NCBI RefSeq assembly: GCF_014332515.1 | Contig: NZ_VFSD01000021.1 | Coordinates: forward strand, 62,001 to 126,000 | From: Pontibacter beigongshangensis | GTDB taxonomy: Bacteria; Bacteroidota; Bacteroidia; Cytophagales; Hymenobacteraceae | Reading direction: 5' to 3' | DNA: 64,000 nucleotides | Shown here: positions 10,325 through 19,520 of the stretch, piece by piece | Layout of the letters: the number at the start of each line of letters is the position of its first letter | Position numbering within the stretch: position 1 is the first letter of the stretch | Notes under the pieces: generated by a model | What the model saw: only the letters and a program-made list of their open reading frames with translations | What the model was told of the DNA's origin: nothing | Databases searched by the model: none | Made by a program: the position numbers and the translations under genes

Positions 10325-10402
10325 TAACAATAGTATGCTTTTTACAAATTTGTATGACTTGCACTGCATCTTCAATTATTGTATATAAAGAGTAGAAAAT
10401 AA
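10325..10402 (-). promoter_or_regulatory. Shared alpha-glucan promoter module, copy A
   Basis: Read on the minus strand: TTTCTACT box (near 10391-10398), TTGAAG (10370-10375), exactly 17 bp, then CAAATTTG (10345-10352), a near match to the Bacteroidota -7 element TAnnTTTG. Then comes an imperfect palindrome, plus-strand TAACAATAGTAT (10325-10336). The box-to-box distances are identical to copies B-E. It is expected to drive unit A. Confidence 0.75.
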
Positions 10403-10767
10403 CACCCTTTCACAGATAACAACCAACTGACAATCAGGATTTTAATTAACACTCTTTTGTAAAAAAAAGTAACTCTAAAGTAGGGGTAATTCAGGCTATT
10501 AACTGAACAAACATTAGCTATTAATACTACACAACAATTAATGTTAGCACAAAGATGCGGAGAGCCTGCTGTAACGGATTTTCTCTATTACGTTACAACC
10601 ATAAAACAGGTAACATACTATGTATGTTTGGCACTCTTATGGGTCGGAGCAGGCTGAGGTGTACCAAGGCAAGGAGGAGCAGCATCAGGAGTGGCAGAAG
10701 CTCCGGAGGGGAATTTTGATTCAAATAATTTATAGCACGGATTCAGTGGCAGCCGCTAGACGTAGTG
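10403..10767. other. Intergenic region, no gene seen
   Basis: AT-rich sequence between promoter module A and the stop codon of the first SusR-like gene. The last 150 bases contain a purine-rich GC patch (near 10640-10715, repeated GGAG/CAGG runs). No gene, RNA or clear terminator was recognised. Confidence 0.4.
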
Positions 10768-12375
10768 TCAGAAAGCTTTAATTTCCATGATGCGCCTTTC
10801 AAACTCCTCGTTTGGTAAGATGGATCTGTTGCGCACTTTTGTCTTATAGTTGTAGATGGTACTTACCGAATACTCCAGGATGCGGGCAATCTGCTCATGA
10901 TCGTGAATTCCTATCCGGAGCAGGGCAAATATGCGGAGTTCAATGTTCAGCGACTGGTTGTCCTTCATCACGATCTTGTCCTCTTCGCGGAAGTATGAGT
11001 TGAACACCGGAACAAAATTGGGGAACAGTTTGATAAAGATTTTGTCGAAACTCAGGTAAAGCGCCTCCCGCTCCTTCTTCAGGTTAATGGACTTCATGAC
11101 ATGGTTTATCTCGTCGAACTTCCGGGCCATTAACTTTTTGTCGATTGATTTCTTGAACTTCTCGATTTTGTCGAGATAATCGGAGTAAACATTAAAGGAA
11201 TAGCCGATGTACTCTTCCTTGATTTTGTTTGCTTCCATTAGGCGCTCATTCATCTCCTGTAGGTTATTGTTTGCCTCCGTAACCGTGCGTTTAGCTTCCC
11301 GCAGCTGTTTCAGCTGCCTGAAAATGATGATGGCAAATAGGATCACCAGCACCGACAGGAGTGTAACGGCTACGGAGTAGATAAACAGACTGCGGCGCTG
11401 CCTCTCTACCGTCGCCAGCCGCTCCCCTTCTATAATCGGCAAAATGGCTGCCACCTGGATCTTGCGCTGCCTGGCCCCATAAAAGGTAGCGTCGTGCAGG
11501 GCCTGCTTTATATAATCGTAGGCCCGGCTCTCGTCGCCGGTGTTATAGAGGTACTCTGCCAGGGTCATCAGCGCAACGGCCTCTGTCGTGGATGACTTTA
11601 GGTCGGCCATAGAAGCGCGGGTCATCAGCTCGATCGCCTTTTCGGTACTGCCTGTTTCCTGGTAGGCAATGGCCAGCGACGAAGCCGCAATAGCATACTC
11701 ATGCTCTGAAAGCTCAAATTTTTCCAGGATCAGGTGGAAAGTCTTTTTAGCTTTTTCATAGTTCTTTTCCTTCAGGCTTTTTAACCCTAACAACGAGTAG
11801 TATTGCAGGCTGTTTTCCTCGCTCAGCACAATAGCAGAATCTAACAGAGCATTGCCCTGCCGGATATAACGGCTGGCAAAGTAATTATCCATGTTATAGG
11901 CTGCCAAATCGTAGTAGGCCCTGGCTTTGAGCGAATAGTAATCAATTTTAATGCTGTCAGGGGTAGTGGCAATATTAACGGCGTTTAGGGAGTCGAGTGT
12001 TTCTTTGAACATGCCGGACGAGAGCATGGTAAAACTAAGCTTAAGCCTGGCATAAGTAATTCTGGTTGAATCGTCGAGCTCGTGGGCAGTTTCCTGAAGC
12101 TTGCGGGCGTAAGTAAAGGCGGAGTCGAACTTAAAGGACCTGTACTCAAAATACAACTTGTTGTAAAGATCAAACTGCTGTAACAGCGATAAGTCATTAT
12201 CAGATAGCTTGTTGGTCAGGTTCTCGATCCGTTGGTTCGTCTGGTCGATGTACTTTTCTCTGTTTTCGATTACCAAGCTCAGCTCCGAAAGCAAGCTGTC
12301 TGGCGGCGACATTGAAAATGCAGATGGAGTATATATCAGGAAGATTATGGTAATTAAGATACTCCATTTTTTCAT
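10768..12375 (-). CDS. SusR-like membrane-anchored transcriptional regulator (copy 1)
   Basis: Probable sensor and activator of the alpha-glucan genes. The ATG at 12375 (MKKWSILITIIFL) is preferred over an upstream TTG at 12387. The roughly 535-residue product has a signal or first membrane segment, a TPR-like helical sensor region (about 35-310), one strong transmembrane segment (about 325-350), a coiled coil (KEAKRTVTEANNNLQEMNERL region) and a C-terminal helix-turn-helix with DHEQIARILEYSVSTIYNYK. This layout matches SusR of Bacteroides. It lies upstream of unit A on the same strand but does not itself carry the shared promoter module. Its DNA-binding end is almost identical to that of the second copy. 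Confidence 0.85.
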   Translation of the reverse strand: MKKWSILITIIFLIYTPSAFSMSPPDSLLSELSLVIENREKYIDQTNQRIENLTNKLSDNDLSLLQQFDLYNKLYFEYRSFKFDSAFTYARKLQETAHELDDSTRITYARLKLSFTMLSSGMFKETLDSLNAVNIATTPDSIKIDYYSLKARAYYDLAAYNMDNYFASRYIRQGNALLDSAIVLSEENSLQYYSLLGLKSLKEKNYEKAKKTFHLILEKFELSEHEYAIAASSLAIAYQETGSTEKAIELMTRASMADLKSSTTEAVALMTLAEYLYNTGDESRAYDYIKQALHDATFYGARQRKIQVAAILPIIEGERLATVERQRRSLFIYSVAVTLLSVLVILFAIIIFRQLKQLREAKRTVTEANNNLQEMNERLMEANKIKEEYIGYSFNVYSDYLDKIEKFKKSIDKKLMARKFDEINHVMKSINLKKEREALYLSFDKIFIKLFPNFVPVFNSYFREEDKIVMKDNQSLNIELRIFALLRIGIHDHEQIARILEYSVSTIYNYKTKVRNRSILPNEEFERRIMEIKAF

Positions 12376-12501
12376 AGTGCGATCCAATTTTAAGCTTTAT
12401 AAATACCCGAAGATAGTTGTACTAAAGAATATCTCAAAGCGCCGGAATGTACTAATGTTATTTAGTAGTTCAGCAGCCATTATTTGTAGGTACTAATTAT
12501 T

Positions 12502-12594
12502 GAGAACAACGGAAGCAGGAGAACCCGGCAACTGAAAGTGACCGTCCATGCAGGGCACCGCCTCCTGCTGCGTGACCAGGGCACCCGCCGGTAA
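12502..12594 (+). pseudogene. Possible tail of a conjugative-transposon gene (traM-like)
   Basis: An open frame reading ENNGSRRTRQ... then VTVHAGHRLLLRD and ending in TAA sits 54 bp before traN. It has the same GC-rich character as traN, unlike the AT-rich DNA before it. In Bacteroidetes conjugative transposons traM precedes traN, so this is inferred to be the end of traM left after a deletion. The identity is weak because only about 30 residues remain. Confidence 0.35.
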
Positions 12595-12648
12595 GATCAT
12601 TTATTTGTACAGCAACTTTCTTTTACACCTAAACCCTTTCATTCCATC

Positions 12649-13470
12649 ATGAAAAAGAACCTTCTCCTTTCTTTCCTAAGCCTGGTACTGCTTCAATTAA
12701 CAGTGACTGCGCAGGACCATCCACAAAAAGCACTCGAGCTAACTTCCCAGAAGACCACGACGCTGGTATTCCCCTATACCATCCGAAGCGTAGACCGTGG
12801 CAGCCGCGATATCCTGGCCCAGGTGCCAGAAAAAGTGGAGAACGTGCTTCAGCTGAAAGCAGCACAGGAAGGCTTCACGGAAACCAACCTAACCGTTATC
12901 ACCTCCGACGGCAGGCTCTACAGCTTTGAAGTGACCTATGCCGACAATCCTGCTACCACACTAGTCAAACTCGAACCTCCCACCACGGGCGCGGCTCCGG
13001 TTGTTTTTGCCAACACGGACCTGAACCAGGAGCAGCTCCAAACCATTAGCAACCTGCTGGCCGGGGAGCCCCGGCGCTGCTACGGCATCAAAGACAAGGC
13101 AGGCAAGGTGAAGGCTATCCTGGAAGGCATCTATGTACAGGGCAACACCTTCTTCTATCGGCTGGTGCTCTCCAACAAATCCCCCGTCCCCTACGACATC
13201 GACTTTGTCCGCTTCAGTCTCAGGGACCGGAAACAGGTAAAGCGCACCGCCACGCAGGAAGAGGAGCGAATCCCGCTGTATGCCTATGGCTACGAAGAGA
13301 AAACCGTGGAGGCGGGCGGCACGAAAGTACTTGTCTTTGCCCTGGAGAAAGCGCCCATCACCAAAGGCAGGGAGCTGGTCGTGGAGCTCTTTGAAAAGAA
13401 CGGCGGCAGGCACCTCCAGCTCAAGGTACGCGGCAAGGACATCCTGCAGGCATGCCCCCTGCTGCTTTAA
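12649..13470 (+). CDS. traN: Conjugative transposon protein TraN (orphan)
   Basis: TraN-family (DUF4138-type) protein of the Bacteroidetes conjugative transfer apparatus, a secreted or periplasmic part of the mating channel. The 273-residue product starts with a signal peptide (MKKNLLLSFLSLVLLQLTVTAQ). It continues with the typical FPYTIRSVDRGSRDILAQ and later GIKDKAGKVKAILEGIYVQG and LSNKSPVPYDIDFVRFS. The length is near normal. No other transfer genes exist beside it except the truncated frame downstream, so it is a stranded remnant and probably without a role. It is GC-rich compared with both flanks. Confidence 0.85.
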   Translation: MKKNLLLSFLSLVLLQLTVTAQDHPQKALELTSQKTTTLVFPYTIRSVDRGSRDILAQVPEKVENVLQLKAAQEGFTETNLTVITSDGRLYSFEVTYADNPATTLVKLEPPTTGAAPVVFANTDLNQEQLQTISNLLAGEPRRCYGIKDKAGKVKAILEGIYVQGNTFFYRLVLSNKSPVPYDIDFVRFSLRDRKQVKRTATQEEERIPLYAYGYEEKTVEAGGTKVLVFALEKAPITKGRELVVELFEKNGGRHLQLKVRGKDILQACPLLL

Positions 13471-13539
13471 TTTCCCTATCCAAAGGTGCTTCCACCATCA
13501 CGCTAAAACAGCTATTTCATCCACTTAAAATTCACTACT

Positions 13540-14073
13540 ATGAACAAGAACAACCTGGACTACCTGAAAGATGGCCTCAAATACACGGGCTTTGGCACCA
13601 ACCTCCATGAGGAACTGGAAAAAAACGTGCGGGAGCAGAAACCGGACTTTGAACTGAGGCTGCAGAAGCCCTACTTCGACAGCACGGTGGACTACAGGCT
13701 GCACTTTCGCCGCTCAGACCAGAGCGACCTATACTTTTTCAACAAGTATGAGGCCACGCTCAAGCCCGACACCTCCGCCGGGGAAACTTCGCAGACCTTC
13801 TACATCAACAAAAACAGCGGCATCACCGCCCGCGAGGCCTATAACCTCTTAAACGGCAGGTCGGTGCACAAGGAGCTGGTCAATGCCGAAGGGCAGCCCT
13901 ACAAAGCCTGGCTGCAGCTGGACCTGGGGGAAAAGGACCAGCACGGCAACCACAAGGTCAAGCAGTACCACGAGAACTACGGTTTAGCTTTTCAAGCCCC
14001 GGGATATGTGAGGATTCCTGGGCTTTTTCTATACAAGCAGGAAGGCGCTGTTTTGATTAAATATTCATTCTAA
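13540..14073 (+). pseudogene. Truncated conjugative-element protein
   Basis: The first about 148 residues look like a conserved cytosolic protein often found after traN-region genes in Bacteroidetes conjugative elements (LHFRRSDQSDLYFFNKYEATL, then FYINKNSGITAREAYNLLNGRSVHKEL). After HENYG near base 13984 the reading frame runs into sequence that forms a terminator hairpin and ends within about 30 codons. The tail is therefore most likely chromosomal DNA fused by a deletion. The family function is unknown. The assignment rests on recalled resemblance, not a search. Confidence 0.6.
13995..14028 (+). terminator. Rho-independent terminator inside the truncated frame
   Basis: Arms AGCCCCGGGAT and ATTCCTGGGCT (one mismatch, one G-T pair) with an 8-nt loop are followed by TTTTT on the plus strand. 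It sits 64 bp past the pfkA stop codon and lies within what the frame reads as coding. This supports a junction near 13984. Confidence 0.6.
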
Positions 14074-14091
14074 ATTTCATTATTTAAATAA

Positions 14092-15063
14092 CTAAATAGA
14101 CAGGATTTCAATCATACGGGTATATTCCGGGCTGATTTCTTTTTTCTTGGCGATAGTATCGATTAATGGTGTGTACACCAGTTTGGAATTGATGGTACCG
14201 GCCATTACGTCTTTCTGACCTTCCAGCAATCCTTTCACGCAGGCAATGCCCAACCGGCTTGCCAGCAGACGGTCGAATGCAGTAGGTGCTCCGCCCCGCT
14301 GCACGTGTCCGAGAATGGTAACGCGGGCATCCATATCAGGTAAGGCCTCTCTTACTTTGGCTGCTACTTTTGTAGAGCCACCCTCTACTTCGCCCTCTGC
14401 TATTATTACAATAGACGATGTCTTAGCGTGTAACCAGTCAATCTTTATTTTATCAATAATACTCTCCACGGTAACTGTCGCCTCCGGTATCATGGCAATC
14501 TCAGCGCCTCCACCTATGGCACACGGCACGGCAATATAACCGGAGTCGCGGCCCATCACTTCGATAAAGAACACACGGTCGTGGCTGTCGGCGGTATCGC
14601 GAATTTTGTCGATTGAGTCGAGGGCTGTGTTTACGGCGGTGTCATAACCAATGGTATAGTCGGTGCCGAACAGGTCGTTGTCAATGGTGCCGGGTGCACC
14701 TACTGTCGGGATGCCGAATTCGTCGTAGAATTTTGTGGCACCTGTAAAAGTACCGTTACCTCCAATAGCTACCAGACCTTCTATTCCGGCACTTTGAATT
14801 TGTTCATACGCTTTTTGCCTGCCTTCTTTTGTCATGAATTCAGGACTTCTGGCCGACTTTAGGAAAGTACCGCCCTTTTGTACCAGGTTACTTACTGAAT
14901 GGGACTCCAGTTTGCAGAAGTCGCCATGAATCATGCCGCTATAGCCGCGTCGGATGCCGTATACTTCAATGCCATGGTAAATAGCTGTACGAACCACAGC
15001 TCGCAAGCATGCATTCATGCCTGGTGCGTCGCCTCCGGATGTAAAAACCCCTATTCTTTTCAT
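14092..15063 (-). CDS. pfkA: 6-phosphofructokinase
   Basis: Phosphorylates fructose 6-phosphate to fructose 1,6-bisphosphate, the committed step of glycolysis, in the cytosol. The 323-residue length and motifs fit bacterial PfkA: GGDAPGMN (10-17), GTIDNDL with the catalytic Asp, and MGRDSGYIA. At the ATP/Mg site the sequence is GGNGT (101-105): Gly104 is the ATP-type residue, but position 103 is Asn where E. coli has Asp. It follows gapA in the same direction with a terminator hairpin between them. Both glycolytic genes border the glucan region, but nothing shows co-regulation. Confidence 0.96.
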   Translation of the reverse strand: MKRIGVFTSGGDAPGMNACLRAVVRTAIYHGIEVYGIRRGYSGMIHGDFCKLESHSVSNLVQKGGTFLKSARSPEFMTKEGRQKAYEQIQSAGIEGLVAIGGNGTFTGATKFYDEFGIPTVGAPGTIDNDLFGTDYTIGYDTAVNTALDSIDKIRDTADSHDRVFFIEVMGRDSGYIAVPCAIGGGAEIAMIPEATVTVESIIDKIKIDWLHAKTSSIVIIAEGEVEGGSTKVAAKVREALPDMDARVTILGHVQRGGAPTAFDRLLASRLGIACVKGLLEGQKDVMAGTINSKLVYTPLIDTIAKKKEISPEYTRMIEILSI

Positions 15064-15087
15064 GGCAGATAGATGTTAGTTTAGATA

Positions 15088-15111
15088 AAAGCCCACCTTC
15101 CGGTGGGCTTT
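15088..15111 (-). terminator. Rho-independent terminator after gapA
   Basis: Perfect 10-bp arms AAAGCCCACC and GGTGGGCTTT around a 4-nt loop lie between gapA and pfkA. The T-rich end on the minus strand is modest, so some read-through into pfkA is possible. Confidence 0.75.
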
Positions 15112-15143
15112 CTTACTTTTATATTGCAATAACCAGCTGTTGC

Positions 15144-16166
<1,023 letters not shown>

Positions 16167-16226
16167 TTAGGTAAGGTATTTGTTTAGGTTTCATGAGGTT
16201 TATGAAAGACATAGAACACAATATGC

Positions 16227-16252
16227 CAATTTTAGTGTAACTAATAGTTACA
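16227..16252 (-). promoter_or_regulatory. gapA promoter with overlapping palindromic operator
   Basis: On the minus strand TAAAATTG (16227-16234) resembles the -7 element TAnnTTTG. Directly upstream is TGTAACTAATAGTTACA (16236-16252), a 17-bp palindrome apart from its centre. Its place between the -7 and -33 positions is typical for a regulator site. The regulator is unknown. Confidence 0.45.
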
Positions 16253-16642
16253 TTAAATCAAGTAGAGTGTTAGATTGTAGCAGTAATTTGATAGTACCTT
16301 AAAGAGTATGTACCAAAGCATATATAAGGCATTCAAAATGGTAAGGTTGATTTTTATTACTGCAATTATTTTATAGAATGACCAAAGCATAATAATAGAT
16401 GTAAGTAAAATCTCTTCAAGAGAAAAAGGGAATGTAATGGCTTCCACTATTTAGCTTCAAATAGATTTCAATTGCCCCAAATCTTTTTACTTCACGAAGC
16501 TAGGTCTACAACACCTAAGGGAGGAGGAGGAAAAACAACCAAAAATATAGGCGTTTTGTAATAATAACTCTATATAGCTGCCACTGTCTTCAAACATGCT
16601 TCCCAGAATCCCAATAAAAAGATGAGATAGGCCATGCTCCTG
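16253..16642. other. AT-rich intergenic region, no supported gene
   Basis: It contains a 64-codon hydrophobic minus-strand frame (16253-16447) that could encode two membrane segments. Its composition matches AT-rich noncoding DNA and there is no supporting context. Otherwise nothing was recognised between gapA and the end of the second GH31 gene. Confidence 0.4.
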
Positions 16643-19153
16643 TTATTTAACCACCAGCACCTGTACTTCCTTCCCGGTATCAGGCACTTTGATGGAGCAC
16701 ACTCCGCTTTCTTTGTTCCAGCTCCAGAGCAGGCTTTTCATATCTGCTTCTGTTGACTTCTGTAATTCGGCCTGTTTAACTGTTTTAACTTTTTTCCCAT
16801 TTAAAAGGACAGACTTCGGCTTTTGCTCCAGGTGCAGTTTAAGTACATAATTCCGGCTGCCTGGCACCTTGTAGCCATTTTCTTCCCGTCCGTGTACTTT
16901 CACATCATAACCTTCTTTGGTAGTAGCGCAAGAAAACCTCGTTTTGCTGTAGATGCTTTTCTTATAATCGTTTGTTTCGCCGTCATCTTCGTACAATGCG
17001 AACGTAGCCTGCTGGTTCTGCACAGCCGGGAAAATCTCCAAGCTCACCGGATAGACCGGTTGCTCATGTATGTACTGCATCACGGGCATCATCGGGATAA
17101 TAGCGCCTCTTTTCACAAACAATGGTGTTACTTCCAACGGCGCCTCATAATCTATCCAGCGGGAGCCTTTGTAGCTGGTCTTGCCATCGTTGAAATCTAT
17201 CCACTCCCCTTCCGGCAGGTATACCCGTTTAGATGTTGCTCCTTTCTCCACTACCGGTGCCACCAACAGTTCCCTGCCAAACAGGTATTGCCCATCTGTT
17301 TTGAAAGTCTCCGGGTCGTTGGGGTACTCCAGCAGCAGTGCGCGCATTAGCGGAACACCGGTGTCGTGTGCTTCACGGGCGTAGGTGTAAATGTAAGGGA
17401 ACAGCCGGTACTTCAGCTCGATAGCTTTTTTTGAGATGCGCTCTGCTTCCTTACCGAACCGCCAAGGCTCCACGGCATTATCACCTTCGTGGTGCGCCCT
17501 GCTCAGCGGGTTCATCACACCGAACTGCAGCCAGCGCACATACAACTCTGCCATGGCCGGGTAGTCGGTGATGTCGCCGCAGTAACCGGAGATGTCGCAG
17601 GCCCAGAACGGGATGCCGCCCATTCCGGCCGACAGGCTCAGCGGTATCTGGTTGGCCAGCTGATGCCAGCCGTCCAGTACGTTATTGCCGTTACCGGCGT
17701 CGCCGGACCATCCAAAGGTGTAGCGCTGGAGGCCTGCATAGGCTGCCCGTGTCATCTGGAAAATGCGCTGGTTTGGGTTGTGCTTCTCGAACTGCTCTGT
17801 TACAATTTTATCCCATGTCAGGCCGTACACGTTATGAATTTCGTCGTGCATGCCCAGGTGGTGCTTCATATAGAGGCGATCGGTGGCATCTTCGTTGCTC
17901 CAGGCAGGCTCGCCCATGTCTGTCCAGAAGCCGCGCACACCATCGTTCAGCGGCTTTTGCTGATATTTACCCCACCAATCGGCTACGCCTGGTTTGGTGA
18001 AGTCCACCACGCCGCAGTCGCCGCCCCAGGGCCAGGGCATGTTGTAGGATTTGCCGGTTCGGGTGTCAGTGGTTAGGAACCCAAGCGAATCAGCCTCCCG
18101 CCACTGCTTTTCGTTTGCCTGCGAAATGACAGGGTCTTGCGAGATAATCATTTTAAAGCCCATTGCTTCCAGGTCTTTTACCATTTTGGCCGGGTCGGAG
18201 TAATTATTTTTCTTCCAGTCAAAATCCTGCAGGCCCTGCACCCAACCAATGTCTTGGTACATGATGTCGTTTGGTATTTGGCGCATCCTGAATTCAGCCG
18301 CTATTTCACGGGCTTGTTGTTCGCTCTTATACAAGCCACGGCTCTGCGAGAAACCGAGCGCCCACTTCGGCGGCATGATAGGCTGCCCAGTCAACTGAAT
18401 ATAGTTCTGAATTATCTGCTTGTAATTATTCCCGAATATGAAATAATATAGCATTTCGCCTCCGGGCGCCTCGAAGCTGTAGTAGTCGCTGGACTCGGTA
18501 CCGAATTTGAATTCTGATTTGTAAGTGTTGTCGAAGAAGATACCGTAGTTGTAGCTGCTCATAAAGAATGGGATGCTCTTGTAGAGCGGGTCCTGTGCAG
18601 CACCATAACAGGGCTGATCGCTGTTCCACATCTTATAGGAGCGGCCTCGTTTGTTTAGCGGGCCAGCCTTTTCCCCCAGCCCAAAGAACTGCTCATCTGA
18701 CTTCATCGCTTTATAGGCTACTAGTTTGTCACCTTCTTTCACCAGGCCCTTGTCTTTGAAATCGCTGAGCAGCGGTTTCTGGTACTTGTCGAAAAAATGA
18801 AGCTGGAATGGCTCTTTGTTTACCCGTATCCGCAGGAAATCTGTGAAAAGCTCGTAGGCTTGCGGCTGCTCGTTTACTTGCAGCGTGCCCATCTCCTCCA
18901 GCTGCTCGTTTACCACGGCAAACGATTCGTTTGTTCGTTTAAACTCTCCAATTGGTTCGTACCAAACCTTCACCACACTTCTGCTGCAGAGCTGAAGTTG
19001 TACTTTAGAGCCATTCTCGCAATTGAAAATTACCTTGTTACCATTTACGGTATAGGAAGTGCACTTGCCGGGGCTGACGGATTGTTGCGTTTTCTGAGCG
19101 TAGACGCTCAGGGACAGAAAAGTGTAGAGAAAGAGAAGTAAATACTTTTTCAT
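16643..19153 (-). CDS. GH31 alpha-glucosidase-type enzyme (second copy)
   Basis: Exo-acting alpha-glycosidase. The ATG at 19153 is chosen because it begins a clean signal peptide (MKKYLLLFLYTFLSLSVYAQ); the 27 codons before it look noncoding. The product is 836 residues with an N-terminal beta domain, the GH31 barrel (about 260-640), nucleophile Asp412 in FWTDMGEP and acid/base Asp485 in GWSGDAG. It is clearly diverged from the unit A GH31, which has WNDMNE at the nucleophile, so a different linkage or chain length is likely. It is last in line after kinase, permease and the (alpha/alpha)6 enzyme. The 367-bp gap with a hairpin leaves open whether it has its own promoter. Confidence 0.92.
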   Translation of the reverse strand: MKKYLLLFLYTFLSLSVYAQKTQQSVSPGKCTSYTVNGNKVIFNCENGSKVQLQLCSRSVVKVWYEPIGEFKRTNESFAVVNEQLEEMGTLQVNEQPQAYELFTDFLRIRVNKEPFQLHFFDKYQKPLLSDFKDKGLVKEGDKLVAYKAMKSDEQFFGLGEKAGPLNKRGRSYKMWNSDQPCYGAAQDPLYKSIPFFMSSYNYGIFFDNTYKSEFKFGTESSDYYSFEAPGGEMLYYFIFGNNYKQIIQNYIQLTGQPIMPPKWALGFSQSRGLYKSEQQAREIAAEFRMRQIPNDIMYQDIGWVQGLQDFDWKKNNYSDPAKMVKDLEAMGFKMIISQDPVISQANEKQWREADSLGFLTTDTRTGKSYNMPWPWGGDCGVVDFTKPGVADWWGKYQQKPLNDGVRGFWTDMGEPAWSNEDATDRLYMKHHLGMHDEIHNVYGLTWDKIVTEQFEKHNPNQRIFQMTRAAYAGLQRYTFGWSGDAGNGNNVLDGWHQLANQIPLSLSAGMGGIPFWACDISGYCGDITDYPAMAELYVRWLQFGVMNPLSRAHHEGDNAVEPWRFGKEAERISKKAIELKYRLFPYIYTYAREAHDTGVPLMRALLLEYPNDPETFKTDGQYLFGRELLVAPVVEKGATSKRVYLPEGEWIDFNDGKTSYKGSRWIDYEAPLEVTPLFVKRGAIIPMMPVMQYIHEQPVYPVSLEIFPAVQNQQATFALYEDDGETNDYKKSIYSKTRFSCATTKEGYDVKVHGREENGYKVPGSRNYVLKLHLEQKPKSVLLNGKKVKTVKQAELQKSTEADMKSLLWSWNKESGVCSIKVPDTGKEVQVLVVK

Positions 19154-19520
19154 GTTCGTGATGGGAAATGATGAAAATGAGCAAAAGGTCTTTTTTGAAG
19201 GAGGTAAAGGAGATGTTGCAGCGACTGAAGGCAAATTTTGAGCTGATGATTGTGCAGCATAGGTCTAAAATATTGTTCACATGTGTAAATCATCCCCAAG
19301 CTTCTTTCAAAGGGGACAAAAAATAGCCATCTCAACTGCTTCATGTTTTTAACTTGGAGTTTTAAAGGGTATGCTTTGAGCTTGCGTGGCTTGTGCATCA
19401 GAAGCTGGTATTCGCAGGCTGAAAGCTTGCCTCAGGGAAGCCACAAGTTGAAAACTAGAAATATTCATTAAGGTAAATGGTTGTAGAAGTAACACCGGCC
19501 TGTGCCGGTGCTATTTTTGC
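19154..19520. other. Intergenic region with a terminator-like hairpin
   Basis: Mostly featureless. At 19493-19510 CACCGGC and GCCGGTG form a perfect 7-bp hairpin with a 4-nt loop, followed on the plus strand by CTATTTTT. It is 11 bp past the stop of the (alpha/alpha)6 glycosidase gene, so it may end that transcript, although the T-run is on the opposite strand. Confidence 0.45.

Noticed and set aside
10107..10364. An 85-codon minus-strand frame before the first susC-like gene
   Set aside because: No domain, no good start context, and it overlaps promoter module A.
16253..16447. A 64-codon hydrophobic minus-strand frame upstream of gapA
   Set aside because: AT-rich DNA easily gives hydrophobic frames; no family resemblance or operon context. 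It remains possible but is not supported.
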